This document shows positions 51,600-60,028 of a stretch of DNA of 64,000 nt, piece by piece. The notes under the pieces are model-generated. The model had not been told where the DNA came from and made no database searches. It saw only the letters and a list, made by a program, of their open reading frames with translations. Position 1 is the stretch's first letter, and each line of letters starts with the position of its first letter. Source of the stretch: Cerasicoccus maritimus. Lineage in GTDB: Bacteria; Verrucomicrobiota; Verrucomicrobiia; Opitutales; Cerasicoccaceae. Location: the NCBI GenBank assembly GCA_031296935.1, contig JAVDPD010000029.1, forward strand, positions 1-64,000, written 5' to 3'. The position numbers and the translations under genes were made by a program.

Positions 51600-52382
51600 T
51601 TAGCGCGGCAGCCAGCGGTTAATCACCGTTTGCAGGCGGCCGTCGTTTTCAAATTGGAAGAGCGCTTGGGCGACTTGGTTTTGCAACTTCATGTCGTCAG
51701 CGCGCATGGCCCAGGCGAGGTATTCGATGGTGAGGTTGATATTCACCGGCACGACGTCTTCCATCTCACGTTTGCTGGCCAGCCACTGGATCACGGGTGA
51801 GTCGTAAACAAAAATGTCGGTCTTGCCGGTTACGACGGCGTCGACAGCGGCGTCGGGCGTGTCGAACTCCATGATGTCGGCGTTCTTAAAGTTCTCCTTC
51901 ACGAAGGCGGCACCGGTGGTTCCCGGGATCACGGCCACCTTGCTGGTGGTGTCCAGCAGGCTGCGGACCGAGGTGTAGCGCGCGCGTTCGCCTTTGCGGA
52001 CGAGCGACATTTGACCAAAATTCAGGTAGGGCGGGGCGAAGCCGACCTGGGTTTCGCGCTCACGCGTTACGGTCATGCCGCTCATGATGATGTCGGTCTT
52101 ACCGGCGTCGAGCTCCTTGATCTGGTCTTCCCACGGTACTTCCACAAAGACCACCGGGCGGCCGAGTTCCTTGCCAAGCAGGTTGGCGAGGTCGATCTCC
52201 ACGCCTTGGTATTCGCCGCCGCTCTTAAAGACGAGGGGTGGGCTGTCCGCAGTGATGCCCACCTTGAGCGGCTCCACCTTGAAGGGGCTCGGCGGCATGG
52301 GCTTATCGGCCTGGGCGGACGCTTGGCCAAGTTGCAGGAAAACGGTCAGGCCCAGCAGGGCGATCAATTTAAGTAGACGCAT
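51600..52382 (-). CDS. secreted solute-binding protein of the amino-acid ABC type
   Basis: 260 residues from the ATG at 52382. Signal peptide MRLLKLIALLGLTVFLQLGQA. Family-3 solute-binding features: VGITADSPPLVFKSGGEYQGVEIDLANLL, DAGKTDIIMSGMTVTRERE, VRSLLDTTSKVAVIPGTTGAAF, and GKTDIFVYDSPVIQWLASK. Binds an amino acid or related polar solute in the periplasm. No permease or ATPase gene follows; DUF4870 and hisI do, so it is an orphan binding protein here. Divergent from the OsmC gene. Confidence 0.85.
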   Translation of the reverse strand: MRLLKLIALLGLTVFLQLGQASAQADKPMPPSPFKVEPLKVGITADSPPLVFKSGGEYQGVEIDLANLLGKELGRPVVFVEVPWEDQIKELDAGKTDIIMSGMTVTRERETQVGFAPPYLNFGQMSLVRKGERARYTSVRSLLDTTSKVAVIPGTTGAAFVKENFKNADIMEFDTPDAAVDAVVTGKTDIFVYDSPVIQWLASKREMEDVVPVNINLTIEYLAWAMRADDMKLQNQVAQALFQFENDGRLQTVINRWLPR

Positions 52383-52483
52383 AGTTGGGGATAGTTTGAA
52401 AAATATCCCGCTCGCGGCAATAGGAGAATGCAAACTTCTGCTTTCGATTTGCATGCCGCGAAAATGCCCCTCAACATCGCCGC

Positions 52484-52894
52484 ATGGTAGAGATCACCGC
52501 GACTTACAAAGGCAACCTCCGCACCGTGGCCAAGCACACCGAATCCGGCGTCGAGCTCATCACCGATGCGCCGGTGGACAACCACGGCAAAGGCGAGTCC
52601 TTCTCCCCCACGGATTTATGCGCCACGGCGCTGATCAGCTGCATGGCCACGATCATGGGTATCAAGGCTGACAAGCTCGGCATCGACCTCACGGGCATGA
52701 CGATGCGCGTGGAGAAGCACATGTCGTCCAGTCCGCCCCGCCGCATAGTCGCCCTCCCGGTCGAGGTCCACGCCCCCGCGAGCGTCCCGCTGGAAAAGCG
52801 CGCCTCGCTCGAGCAATGCTGCCGCGCCTGTCCAGTCTTCCAAAGCCTCCACCCGGCAATCGATAAGACCATCCGCTTCCACTGGGACGTGTAG
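52484..52894 (+). CDS. OsmC/Ohr-family protein
   Basis: 136 residues. ITATYKGNLRTVAKHTES at the start, then FSPTDLCATALISCMATIMG with the first redox Cys in a helix and SLEQCCRACPVFQSLHPA with the second, as in OsmC-like peroxidases. Reduces organic or fatty-acid hydroperoxides or acts as a redox-active protein. Contains extra cysteines (CC, C) near residue 111-116. Divergent from the solute-binding gene, with a shared 100-bp region. Confidence 0.88.
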   Translation: MVEITATYKGNLRTVAKHTESGVELITDAPVDNHGKGESFSPTDLCATALISCMATIMGIKADKLGIDLTGMTMRVEKHMSSSPPRRIVALPVEVHAPASVPLEKRASLEQCCRACPVFQSLHPAIDKTIRFHWDV

Positions 52895-52915
52895 TCTGGC
52901 GGTCCTCGCAACGAA

Positions 52916-53269
52916 ATGAAAGCCAACTGGATCATCGGCCAAATTACTTGGGCATGGCGATCTCTAGATTCTCTATCGAGTCGGGATTTGCCCTTTGTTG
53001 GACACTACAAAATATCGTTCTGGCTTTGGTTTTCAATTCTGATCCCACTCATGCCGGTCGGCGTTTGCCTGTGTCTCTTCACATCCGAGACGATTACCAT
53101 AATGGATCATGAGTACGGGGGTGTCGCTGGTGCCCTACGCGTTCCTTTCGGAATTTTGCTAACTCTGATCTTTGTGCCTCCTTTCGCAGCGGCGGTTGCC
53201 TATGCACCTTCCATCCCCTCCCGGGTATTTCGCTCGAGCGAATCTCGTCGATCTGATCGCGGGAGTTAA
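52916..53269 (+). CDS. small membrane protein of unknown function
   Basis: 117 residues with two membrane helices (about 38-60, SFWLWFSILIPLMPVGVCLCLF, and 75-105). A polar N-terminus (MKANWIIGQITWAWRSLDSL) and a short basic tail. I recognise no family. 21 bp after the OsmC gene, possibly co-transcribed. Confidence 0.55.
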   Translation: MKANWIIGQITWAWRSLDSLSSRDLPFVGHYKISFWLWFSILIPLMPVGVCLCLFTSETITIMDHEYGGVAGALRVPFGILLTLIFVPPFAAAVAYAPSIPSRVFRSSESRRSDRGS

Positions 53270-53326
53270 ATAGTCAATCTTGCCTCACTCTGCGGGTGCT
53301 GCTTGGATGAATTGCTACAAGAGAAC

Positions 53327-53393
53327 GTAGAAGCGGCATCCTGCTGCTTTTCCTAATCGAACTGAAATCAAAGCGGCTGGAAGCCGCTTCTAC
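53327..53393. repeat. REPIN-like element (GTAG-headed hairpin pair)
   Basis: Two inverted units, 53327-53351 and 53370-53393, start with GTAGAAGCGGC. Each is itself a hairpin (AGCGGC-loop-GCNGCT), and their loops and stems differ (ATCCT against TTCCA) while staying paired. It ends 3 bp before the ATG of the 53397 gene. Confidence 0.8.
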
Positions 53394-53396
53394 TCC

Positions 53397-56306
53397 ATGC
53401 CACGCCTGCTCTTCTACCGCGACCCCGACACTGCCTGGCGGCAGGTGCTGTTGCCGTGGTTTCGGTTTTGGCCGCGGGAGGCGTGGAAGCAAGAGCGGCC
53501 GGTTATCTTCCTCGCGCCGGATAGCTCGACCATCGCTTGGGTGAAGCACCGCCTCGTGCACGCGGGCGTCCCAGCGCTGGGCTTGGAGTTCCTGACGCCG
53601 GGTGGACTGCGCTCGCTGCTGCGCACCCACCTTGACGCCAAGCCCCTCGCTTTGCGCGAAGACCTGCGTTTGCTCATGGAGCTCGCGGCGGGCGACTTGC
53701 CGGACAACCCGGTTGCCCAAGCCACGGCCCAAGAGCCGAGTGATTTCCTACGCCACTGCGACCGCCTGGAATCTGCCGGTTGGGGCTCGGATGCGTTCCA
53801 CCTGCCCGAGGCGCGCGAGCTGGCCAAACGCTTTTACGAACTGCTGGCCGAGTCCGGCTTGCAAACCTCGGCCAGTGGCGACCGTGCGCTCGTCGCCGGT
53901 GTCCGCGAGCCCGTCATCGCGCAGGTCATGGCTTACGGCTTTGGGTCGGGCGAGGGCGGCAGCCTCACCTTGCTGCGCGCCTTGCCTCAGCTGGCGGAGT
54001 CCGCCGCGTATTGCCTGCCCGTCTCCGGCGATAAAGAGGATGAGCTGGTCTGGCGCTCGACTTTGGAACAACTCGGCGACGCCGATGAAATACCCGCCGA
54101 CGCACCCCGCCCATTGGCCGACCTCGCCAACGCTGCAGAGTTCCACCAACGCATCGCGGACGATGCGTCGCCGCTCAAGGTCGCGCTGGCTCCGGACATT
54201 TCCCTTGAAGCCTGCGCCATCGAAAACGAGATCCACCGCTGGCGCGCGCAGCTCGCGCCAGGTGAGCGCATTGGCGTGGTCTTTGCCCGCGATGGCCTAC
54301 CGCTGGCGCGCGAGGTGGCCCGCCGCCTGACGGACGCCAGGCTCGCGCACCAGGACGAGATTGGCCACCTGCCGGGCCGCCGCGCCGCGCAGCAACTCGT
54401 CGAGGCGTGGCGGGTTTTTCAGGACGAGGCCGACGCCGATTCTGCGCGCAATTTTGCCCGTGCCCTCCGCCGTGCGGGGCAGCTCTCCGCCGAGGCCGAG
54501 CGCGCGCTCTGGCAGGCGCTGGAATATGCGTTCAACGAGGCGATGACGACCGACATCGCTGTGCTGCGTCCCTTGCTCGCGAAGCAGCGTCACGGCGCGG
54601 AGGCCGAGGCGGCGTTGGCCAACTGGCCGCTCTTGCCGGCCGAGGCGACCTTTGCCGAATACACGCAGCTCTGCCTGCCCGTTCTCCAAAAACTCCGCTG
54701 GCCGGAGCGCCTCGACGCCTGGGAGCAGCGCGCGAAGACGCTGGTGGAAAACCTCGACCGCCGCCTGCGCCGCACGCAATACCTGCGCTGGCTGGCGGAG
54801 GTGATCCGCATTCCCGGCCGCACGCGCCCCGCGCTGGGTCGCGAAGCCTTTGCGCCGATCGTGCTGACCACCGTGGAGCGCGCCGCCGCGCAAACGTGGC
54901 AATACCTCGTCTTTGCCGGGCTCAACCGTGGTGACTGGCCCGCCGAGCAATCAGACAGCCTGCTGCTCGACGCGCAGCTGAGCTCCCGGCTGAACTACCG
55001 TGCGTGCATGGATAGCCCCGTGGGCGAGGGGCAGCAGTGCCTGCGCCCGGGCAAGAGCTGGCTGGCGAACAGCCTCGATGACCGCCGCCGGTTTAAGGAC
55101 GCCTGCACGAGCCTGCTCCGCAACGTGCAGGCCGACGCCTTTTTCACCGCGCACCGCGAGAACCCAGCCGACCCCGGCCGCGAGCAGGATTTGGCGGACT
55201 GGCTCCACGGGCTGTTTCATGCCGCGGTCGGCGCAATGCCGGGCGAGCATGATTTGCGGGTGGCGAGTCAGGCGCTGGCCGCGCAGTTTGCCGCGCCGCC
55301 GGTTGAGGAAGCCGCGTTTCCGGCGATTGCCGATGCGTGGCAACGCCGCCGTGACCCGGCAACGCCCTTTGACGAATTTTCCTTTGGCTTTGCGGAGGCG
55401 CCCGCGAGCCCGCTGGCCTTGGCGAGCCGTGGCTGGGAAACCGCGCTCAATCGCCCCGCGAACGCCTGGCTGCAAAACGTGCTGCACGTCCGCCCGCTGC
55501 GCGAGTTGGCGGAGCAGGACCCGCGCGCGAAGACGACGGGCATTTGGGCGCACACCTGGGCGCAGCCGACCGGCTCGGGCCGAGCGTTTATCGAACGCCT
55601 CGAGGCAGAGGACTGGGCGCTGGATGTCGACCGGCAGGCACAGGTGGTCCGTCGCACGTTGACCGCCGCCTTTGCCGAGGCTGGCCGCAGCTTGCCCGAC
55701 TGGTGGCGGATCGACTGGGCCATCGCGCGCAACAAGGCGCATCAGTTTGTGCGCTCGCTGCTGGAGATCGATTGGCGGAGCATCCGCACTGAGCGCGATT
55801 TGCCCGGTGAGCCGCTCAAGCTGCCAGGGCATCCGCTCGACGGCCTCACCCTCACGGGGCGCATCGACGCGCTGATCAGCGATGCTGAGGCCGACATTTT
55901 AAACGACTTTCCCGCCGACGCCTGGCCAACGCTCGCCGTGGCGTGGATCATCGATTTCAAGACGGGTGGCGATTCCCAGCTCGACGCGCGCAAGCTGGAA
56001 AAGGGTGCCGGCATCCAGCTCGCGCTTTACGCGCTGACGCTCCACGCGATGGGCAGCGAGCACGTGCGCACTTCGCTGCTCAAACCCGGCGATGCGGTTG
56101 AGGCCAAGGTGTCGCTGGAGACGATTTTCTCGCTCGAAACACCCTGGGCGACCATTGGCCAAATGGCGCGTAGCGGGGTCCTCGGGCTGCGCGGCCCGCA
56201 GCGCGACGAATACAGCTTTGTCGGCGATTACCCGCTGGCGCACCTCGATGTCGATCCGGGCGTGCTGGAATCGAAGTGGGAGAAGACTTTCGGTGCGGCG
56301 GAGTAG
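53397..56306 (+). CDS. AddB/RecB-nuclease-like PD-(D/E)XK protein
   Basis: 969 residues, about the length of AddB. N-terminal helicase-like region (ERPVIFLAPDSSTIAWVKHRLV) without a Walker A GxGKT, a middle helical region with RTRPALGREAFAPIVLTTVERAAAQTWQYLVFAGLNRGDWP (a helicase-style VERA segment), and a C-terminal nuclease core DFKTGGDSQLDARKLEKG near residue 850. This matches the inactivated-helicase-plus-nuclease subunit of AddAB-type DNA repair complexes. No AddA-like helicase is adjacent. The ATG directly follows a REPIN-like hairpin and has no clear ribosome-binding site. Confidence 0.75.
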   Translation: MPRLLFYRDPDTAWRQVLLPWFRFWPREAWKQERPVIFLAPDSSTIAWVKHRLVHAGVPALGLEFLTPGGLRSLLRTHLDAKPLALREDLRLLMELAAGDLPDNPVAQATAQEPSDFLRHCDRLESAGWGSDAFHLPEARELAKRFYELLAESGLQTSASGDRALVAGVREPVIAQVMAYGFGSGEGGSLTLLRALPQLAESAAYCLPVSGDKEDELVWRSTLEQLGDADEIPADAPRPLADLANAAEFHQRIADDASPLKVALAPDISLEACAIENEIHRWRAQLAPGERIGVVFARDGLPLAREVARRLTDARLAHQDEIGHLPGRRAAQQLVEAWRVFQDEADADSARNFARALRRAGQLSAEAERALWQALEYAFNEAMTTDIAVLRPLLAKQRHGAEAEAALANWPLLPAEATFAEYTQLCLPVLQKLRWPERLDAWEQRAKTLVENLDRRLRRTQYLRWLAEVIRIPGRTRPALGREAFAPIVLTTVERAAAQTWQYLVFAGLNRGDWPAEQSDSLLLDAQLSSRLNYRACMDSPVGEGQQCLRPGKSWLANSLDDRRRFKDACTSLLRNVQADAFFTAHRENPADPGREQDLADWLHGLFHAAVGAMPGEHDLRVASQALAAQFAAPPVEEAAFPAIADAWQRRRDPATPFDEFSFGFAEAPASPLALASRGWETALNRPANAWLQNVLHVRPLRELAEQDPRAKTTGIWAHTWAQPTGSGRAFIERLEAEDWALDVDRQAQVVRRTLTAAFAEAGRSLPDWWRIDWAIARNKAHQFVRSLLEIDWRSIRTERDLPGEPLKLPGHPLDGLTLTGRIDALISDAEADILNDFPADAWPTLAVAWIIDFKTGGDSQLDARKLEKGAGIQLALYALTLHAMGSEHVRTSLLKPGDAVEAKVSLETIFSLETPWATIGQMARSGVLGLRGPQRDEYSFVGDYPLAHLDVDPGVLESKWEKTFGAAE

Positions 56307-56360
56307 CGGGTCTGGGCAGTTCGTTGAGCTGGCAAAAAGCTTTGTTGGCGCTTCACTAGA

Positions 56361-56443
56361 GGTAGGGACGGTTGCCCTCAACCGTCCGGCTTCATCGGGT
56401 TGGCATTCATGCGTGGCGGACGGTTGAGGCAACCGTCCCTACC
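56361..56443. repeat. REPIN-like element (GTAG-headed hairpin pair)
   Basis: Arms 56361-56388 and 56417-56443: GGTAGGGACGGTTGCCCTCA against the complement of a one-base-shorter copy. Each arm folds on itself (GACGGTTG-loop-CAACCGTC). Lies 55 bp after the AddB-like gene. Confidence 0.82.
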
Positions 56444-56493
56444 TTGCACTGATTCTCATATTGCCCGTTCGGTCAGGCAAAGGCAGCGCGGGT

Positions 56494-56657
56494 GTCGCCT
56501 CGCCGCTAGGCGTTTCTTGAGTCGCCGCTAGGCGTGTGTTGGTTGCGCAAACGGGCGGTTCTTAGTGGTTACGTCCATGGACGTAGGCACCTTACGTCCG
56601 CCAACGTAGCTAAGTTACGTCCCGGGACGTAACCCCTCTACGTCCATGGGCGTAACC
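56494..56657. repeat. palindromic short-repeat cluster, GTCGCC and TTACGTCC types
   Basis: Two GTCGCC...GCTAGGCGT units (56494-56517 and 56521-56535) are followed by four units centred on ACGTCC-N-GGACGT: 56567-56587, 56591-56610, 56614-56633 and 56638-56657. The centre varies (CATGG, GCCA, CGGG, ATGGG) while the ACGTCC/GGACGT arms are mostly kept. Non-coding. Confidence 0.75.
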
Positions 56658-56795
56658 TCCAAAAACCGAGGCTATGTCCAGGCAACACAGGCCTGGGGTT
56701 TCCGCCACAACCGCTTGGGTTTTAGCCAAACGATGCAGCATTGTCGTTGCGGCGTCCGCTAAGGTGGAGTCTGCCCCACCAGCGGTTGGCGACGG

Positions 56796-57176
56796 CTACT
56801 CAAAGTGGCATTCGGTGATGCGCTGAACGTAAGGCAGTGCGCTGAGCTCGGCCAGCACTTGGCGAAAGTTCGGCTGATGCGTGTGGCCGATGCAGAGGTA
56901 TTGGTCGTGGGCGGCGTTGATGCGCCCTGGTGAGCTGGGGTGGAATTCAACGGTGGGATCGATGGCGCGGACTTCGTTTTTGCACGCCTCGGAGTTGGGG
57001 ATCGCGAACTCATACGACACGGCGACTTTGCCGTCCGCCGGTCCGCGCAGGCCATCGGCGTCCAGCGCGCTGAGGTCGAACTCGATCTTTGACGACTGGA
57101 TTGGAGCGGCGGGTTGCGGCTGGGTGGCGCAGCCGGCGATGAGAATGGATAGGGAGAATATGATGATGCGAACCAT
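56796..57176 (-). CDS. small lipoprotein of unknown function
   Basis: 126 residues. Lipobox leader MVRIIIFSLSILIAGCATQPQPA, then a soluble domain with SYEFAIPNSEACKNEVRAIDP and a His-containing HDQYLCIGHTHQPN near the end. Family not recognised. It follows the papain-like gene by 8 bp, so both are likely co-transcribed; it may be an envelope partner of that protease (inference from position only). Confidence 0.6.
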   Translation of the reverse strand: MVRIIIFSLSILIAGCATQPQPAAPIQSSKIEFDLSALDADGLRGPADGKVAVSYEFAIPNSEACKNEVRAIDPTVEFHPSSPGRINAAHDQYLCIGHTHQPNFRQVLAELSALPYVQRITECHFE

Positions 57177-57184
57177 GCGCGAAG

Positions 57185-58273
57185 CTACAGAAACTGCGGG
57201 TCCAGCACGTAGGCGGTGGAGAGGTGTTCTTTCAAATAGTCTGCTGTGATCCAGCCGTAGCCGCCGCTGCCCCAGAGTGGGCCCCAGGAGTTCTTGAATA
57301 CAAAGCGGAGGTTCTCGCCGTCGTCATTCGAGCGGTAGCCGACGAGCGTGACCGCGTGCATGCTGACGGGGTTTTGGCCGGAAATCATGGGCGCGGAGCG
57401 CAGGGTGTTTTCGTGGGGCCAGGCGACGCCAATGATCACGGGGAGTCCACGGTTGAGCGCGTGGACGATGTGGTTGATCGAAGTGTTGGGGTTGCCGCTG
57501 TCCATGCGCAGGGCATTGAGCTGCATGCTGCGCTTGGCTTGCTTGAGCAGCGCGGGCTCGGGGGGCTCGATGCGCTCCATGCCGGAGCCAAAGGTGTTGG
57601 GCATCTCGTCGTAGGGGACGAGGCCGTATTGGGCGAGGGCGTTGATGACGTCGATCAGCGCAAAGCCGGCGTCGCCTTCGCCGTAGTCGGCGGAGCGGCC
57701 GCTCTGCTGGTCGGCCAGGTATTGGCGCGTGGCCCAGATGGCGTAGTCCTCAGAGAATTGCACGGGCTTGCCTTCCTTCGACGCCTGGAACTCCAGCGCG
57801 CCGACGATGGCGAAGATCGAACAACTCGGGCGGCGGCCCTGGCTTTTGGAGAAAAGTCCCAGCTCGCGTAGCTCGGGACGCAGGTCGACTTCGCTCTTCA
57901 CTTCTGGATTCTGGCGAAAGGCTAGTGCGAGTTCGGTTGTTAAGCTATTGGCCGACCACGGTTTCGGCTTGGAAGGAGAGCTTTCGAGTTTCGCTTTGCG
58001 TTGCAAAGCTTTTGCGTGTTCGCGCTCGGCGCGTTGCTCATCGGCGGCGGCGGCTTCGGGATCGTAGCCAAATTTCTTTTGGGCTTCGGGTGGCAGGTCC
58101 GCGAGTGGGATTTGCGTGATGCCTTTGCTGTGGAGAATGATGACCGCGCGGGGCGTGACTTCCTTGATCACCACTTTGTGGTAAACCTGATCGCCGATGC
58201 GCCAGTCGACGGCGTGGGTCGTGAGGGTGGCCAAAAGCAAGCCGATGGCCCAACTGAGGCCTGTAAAGCGCAT
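57185..58273 (-). CDS. secreted C1A (papain-like) cysteine peptidase
   Basis: 362 residues. Signal peptide MRFTGLSWAIGLLLATLTTHA, then an SLA/SH3-like N-terminal region (DWRIGDQVYHKVVIKEVTPRAV), a helical segment, and a papain domain with the active Cys C151 (RRPSCSIFAIVGALEF), His (PVSMHAVTLVGYRSND) and Asn (RFVFKNSWGPLWGSGGYGWI). Exported, so it acts in the envelope or outside. It ends 8 bp before the lipoprotein and begins 2 bp after the HAD gene ends, in one unit. Confidence 0.85.
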   Translation of the reverse strand: MRFTGLSWAIGLLLATLTTHAVDWRIGDQVYHKVVIKEVTPRAVIILHSKGITQIPLADLPPEAQKKFGYDPEAAAADEQRAEREHAKALQRKAKLESSPSKPKPWSANSLTTELALAFRQNPEVKSEVDLRPELRELGLFSKSQGRRPSCSIFAIVGALEFQASKEGKPVQFSEDYAIWATRQYLADQQSGRSADYGEGDAGFALIDVINALAQYGLVPYDEMPNTFGSGMERIEPPEPALLKQAKRSMQLNALRMDSGNPNTSINHIVHALNRGLPVIIGVAWPHENTLRSAPMISGQNPVSMHAVTLVGYRSNDDGENLRFVFKNSWGPLWGSGGYGWITADYLKEHLSTAYVLDPQFL

Positions 58274-58275
58274 CG

Positions 58276-58971
58276 TTAAGTGGAAAGCTCGGCGGCGCGG
58301 GCGTTCTTCAATTCGCGGACGACGTCGTGGAGCGACTCGTAAATAAAGTTGGCCATGGAGCGGGTCACGGCGTTGGGCGCCTGCAAGTCCGGGATCATGA
58401 TGGTCACGCAGTTGGCCTTGCGCGCAGCGATGACGCCCGGGGGCGAGTCTTCCAGCGCCAGGCAGTGCTCGGGCTCTACGCCGATGAGCTTGGCGGCGGC
58501 TTGGTAGATATCCGGCTCCGGCTTGCCCTTGGCGACTTGGTCGCCGGAGACAATGCCCACGACTCGGTCCAGCAGGCCGACGACGCGGAGCTTGATCATG
58601 GCGAGCTCGTGGTGGGTGGACGTGGCCACGGTCATGGGGAAGCCGAGGCTCTCGATGTAGTCAAACATCTCCAAGACGCCGGGGCGCAGGGGGATGCCTT
58701 CCTCCTCGATTTGCATGTAATAATAATGCCGCGCGCCTTCGATAATGGCGGCGCTGGGAGCCGAGGGGCCGAGGGCTTCGCGCAGTACCCGCTGGGAGGC
58801 GTCGGAGCGTAGGCCGATCATTTGATCGTAGACATCGTCTTGCAGAACAATGCCGTGCTGATTGGCCGAGCGTTGGTAAGCTTTTTTAAAGATGCGCTCG
58901 GTGTCTAGCAACAGGCCATCCATGTCAAAGATGACTCCCCGTACGCTCGCCAGTTGCTGCATGGATGGCAT
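58276..58971 (-). CDS. HAD-superfamily phosphatase (beta-phosphoglucomutase/GPH-like)
   Basis: 231 residues. Motif I GVIFDMDGLLLDTERIF, motif II in MTVATSTHHELAMIKLR, motif III Lys in KGKPEPDIYQAAAKL and motif IV ALEDSPPGVIAARKA, with a helical cap at 20-90. Dephosphorylates or isomerises small sugar phosphates; the substrate cannot be told. First gene of the minus-strand unit with the papain-like protease and lipoprotein. Its ATG at 58971 is in clear context. Confidence 0.9.
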   Translation of the reverse strand: MPSMQQLASVRGVIFDMDGLLLDTERIFKKAYQRSANQHGIVLQDDVYDQMIGLRSDASQRVLREALGPSAPSAAIIEGARHYYYMQIEEEGIPLRPGVLEMFDYIESLGFPMTVATSTHHELAMIKLRVVGLLDRVVGIVSGDQVAKGKPEPDIYQAAAKLIGVEPEHCLALEDSPPGVIAARKANCVTIMIPDLQAPNAVTRSMANFIYESLHDVVRELKNARAAELST

Positions 58972-59065
58972 GGCACGAAATAATGGTTAACTTAATGCGT
59001 ATTGCAATGTGAAAACAGGGTGTTAGCTCTTCTTATTTTTAGGGACAGATGCCCTGAGTGCCGGG

Positions 59066-60025
59066 TCAATGATCATGGTTGTGATCGTGGCCGTGGTCAT
59101 GGTCGTGGTCATGCGCGGGCGCTGGATCAGGTGTTGCTGGAGCGATGTTGAAATTGACTTCTCCCTGGCGGCTAATGGTCGATTCTCCGAAGGGTGAGAG
59201 GTTAAACTGTTCTTCGGTTTCGCCCGGCTGCGGTGGTAGGCGTTCGATGAAGGGGGTGTCGAGGCGCGCTTCGAGCTCGCGGATACGCTCCAGGACGACT
59301 TCGGGCATCGCGCCGCGATTGGTGTGGTCCATGGTGAACCAGCGGTTCTTCAGGAAGTTGTAGGCTTCGCGGGGGTGCCCGGCCTTGTCGAGCGCGTTGG
59401 CGTAGATGCGGTGCGCGTAGTAGGGGGCATTGGGGAGGTCGATGGCGCGCTTGTAGTTTTCGGCGGCCTTTTCGTAGTCGTTGACCTTATCGTAATAGAT
59501 GCGCGCTTTTTCGAGCGGCAAACGCATGTCGTCGGGATGAAATTTCTCGGCGCGGTCGAGCATCTTCATGGCGCGGTCGACTTGCTCGCGGTAGATTTCT
59601 TTTCGATAAAACTCGGGGACGTCCTCCCAGGCACCCTTTTCGCGGATACGCCAGACCGGGATGTCGTAGGCGATCATGCGTGCGCCATTGAGCCAGAAAT
59701 ACATGGGGCGCGGATCGATGGACGAGGTCAGCCCAAGCAAGGCCTCGGTGTTGGGGCGGTCGTATTTCTCCCAGTAGTAATTGGCGCGCAGGTAAACGAA
59801 ATCCGCCAGCAAAGTTCGGAAGCCGCCGAGCAGACCAATGACAATGCCCTGGCCGAGCGCGGACTCGACGTCCTGCAAGTTCAGCTCGGGCTGGAACGTG
59901 CGGACCTCACCCCACGAGCGCTTTTGCAGCGGCGAGGCTGCCAGGCCCACGAGAAACAGGGCCGTGAAGTTGATCACGGCTTTGCGTCCGGTGCGGAAAA
60001 ACCAACTGTCGCGATCCAGGGGCAT
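59066..60025 (-). CDS. TPR-like membrane protein with His/Asp-rich tail
   Basis: 319 residues. One N-terminal helix (AVINFTALFLVGLAASPL), a long domain of helical repeats (YYWEKYDRPNTEALLGLTSSI, EQVDRAMKMLDRAEKFHP, YEKAAENYKRAIDLPN), and a C-terminal tail HDHDHDHGHDHNHDH, a possible metal-binding stretch. Third in a unit after the exporter pair (3-bp gap). It may help the ABC-2 exporter at the membrane; the tail could bind Zn or Ni. Function unproven. Confidence 0.6.
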   Translation of the reverse strand: MPLDRDSWFFRTGRKAVINFTALFLVGLAASPLQKRSWGEVRTFQPELNLQDVESALGQGIVIGLLGGFRTLLADFVYLRANYYWEKYDRPNTEALLGLTSSIDPRPMYFWLNGARMIAYDIPVWRIREKGAWEDVPEFYRKEIYREQVDRAMKMLDRAEKFHPDDMRLPLEKARIYYDKVNDYEKAAENYKRAIDLPNAPYYAHRIYANALDKAGHPREAYNFLKNRWFTMDHTNRGAMPEVVLERIRELEARLDTPFIERLPPQPGETEEQFNLSPFGESTISRQGEVNFNIAPATPDPAPAHDHDHDHGHDHNHDH

Positions 60026-60028
60026 GGC

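Noticed and set aside
54297..55832. Long antisense ORFs under the AddB-like gene
   Set aside because: Shadow frames; the sense frame contains the nuclease motif and family layout.
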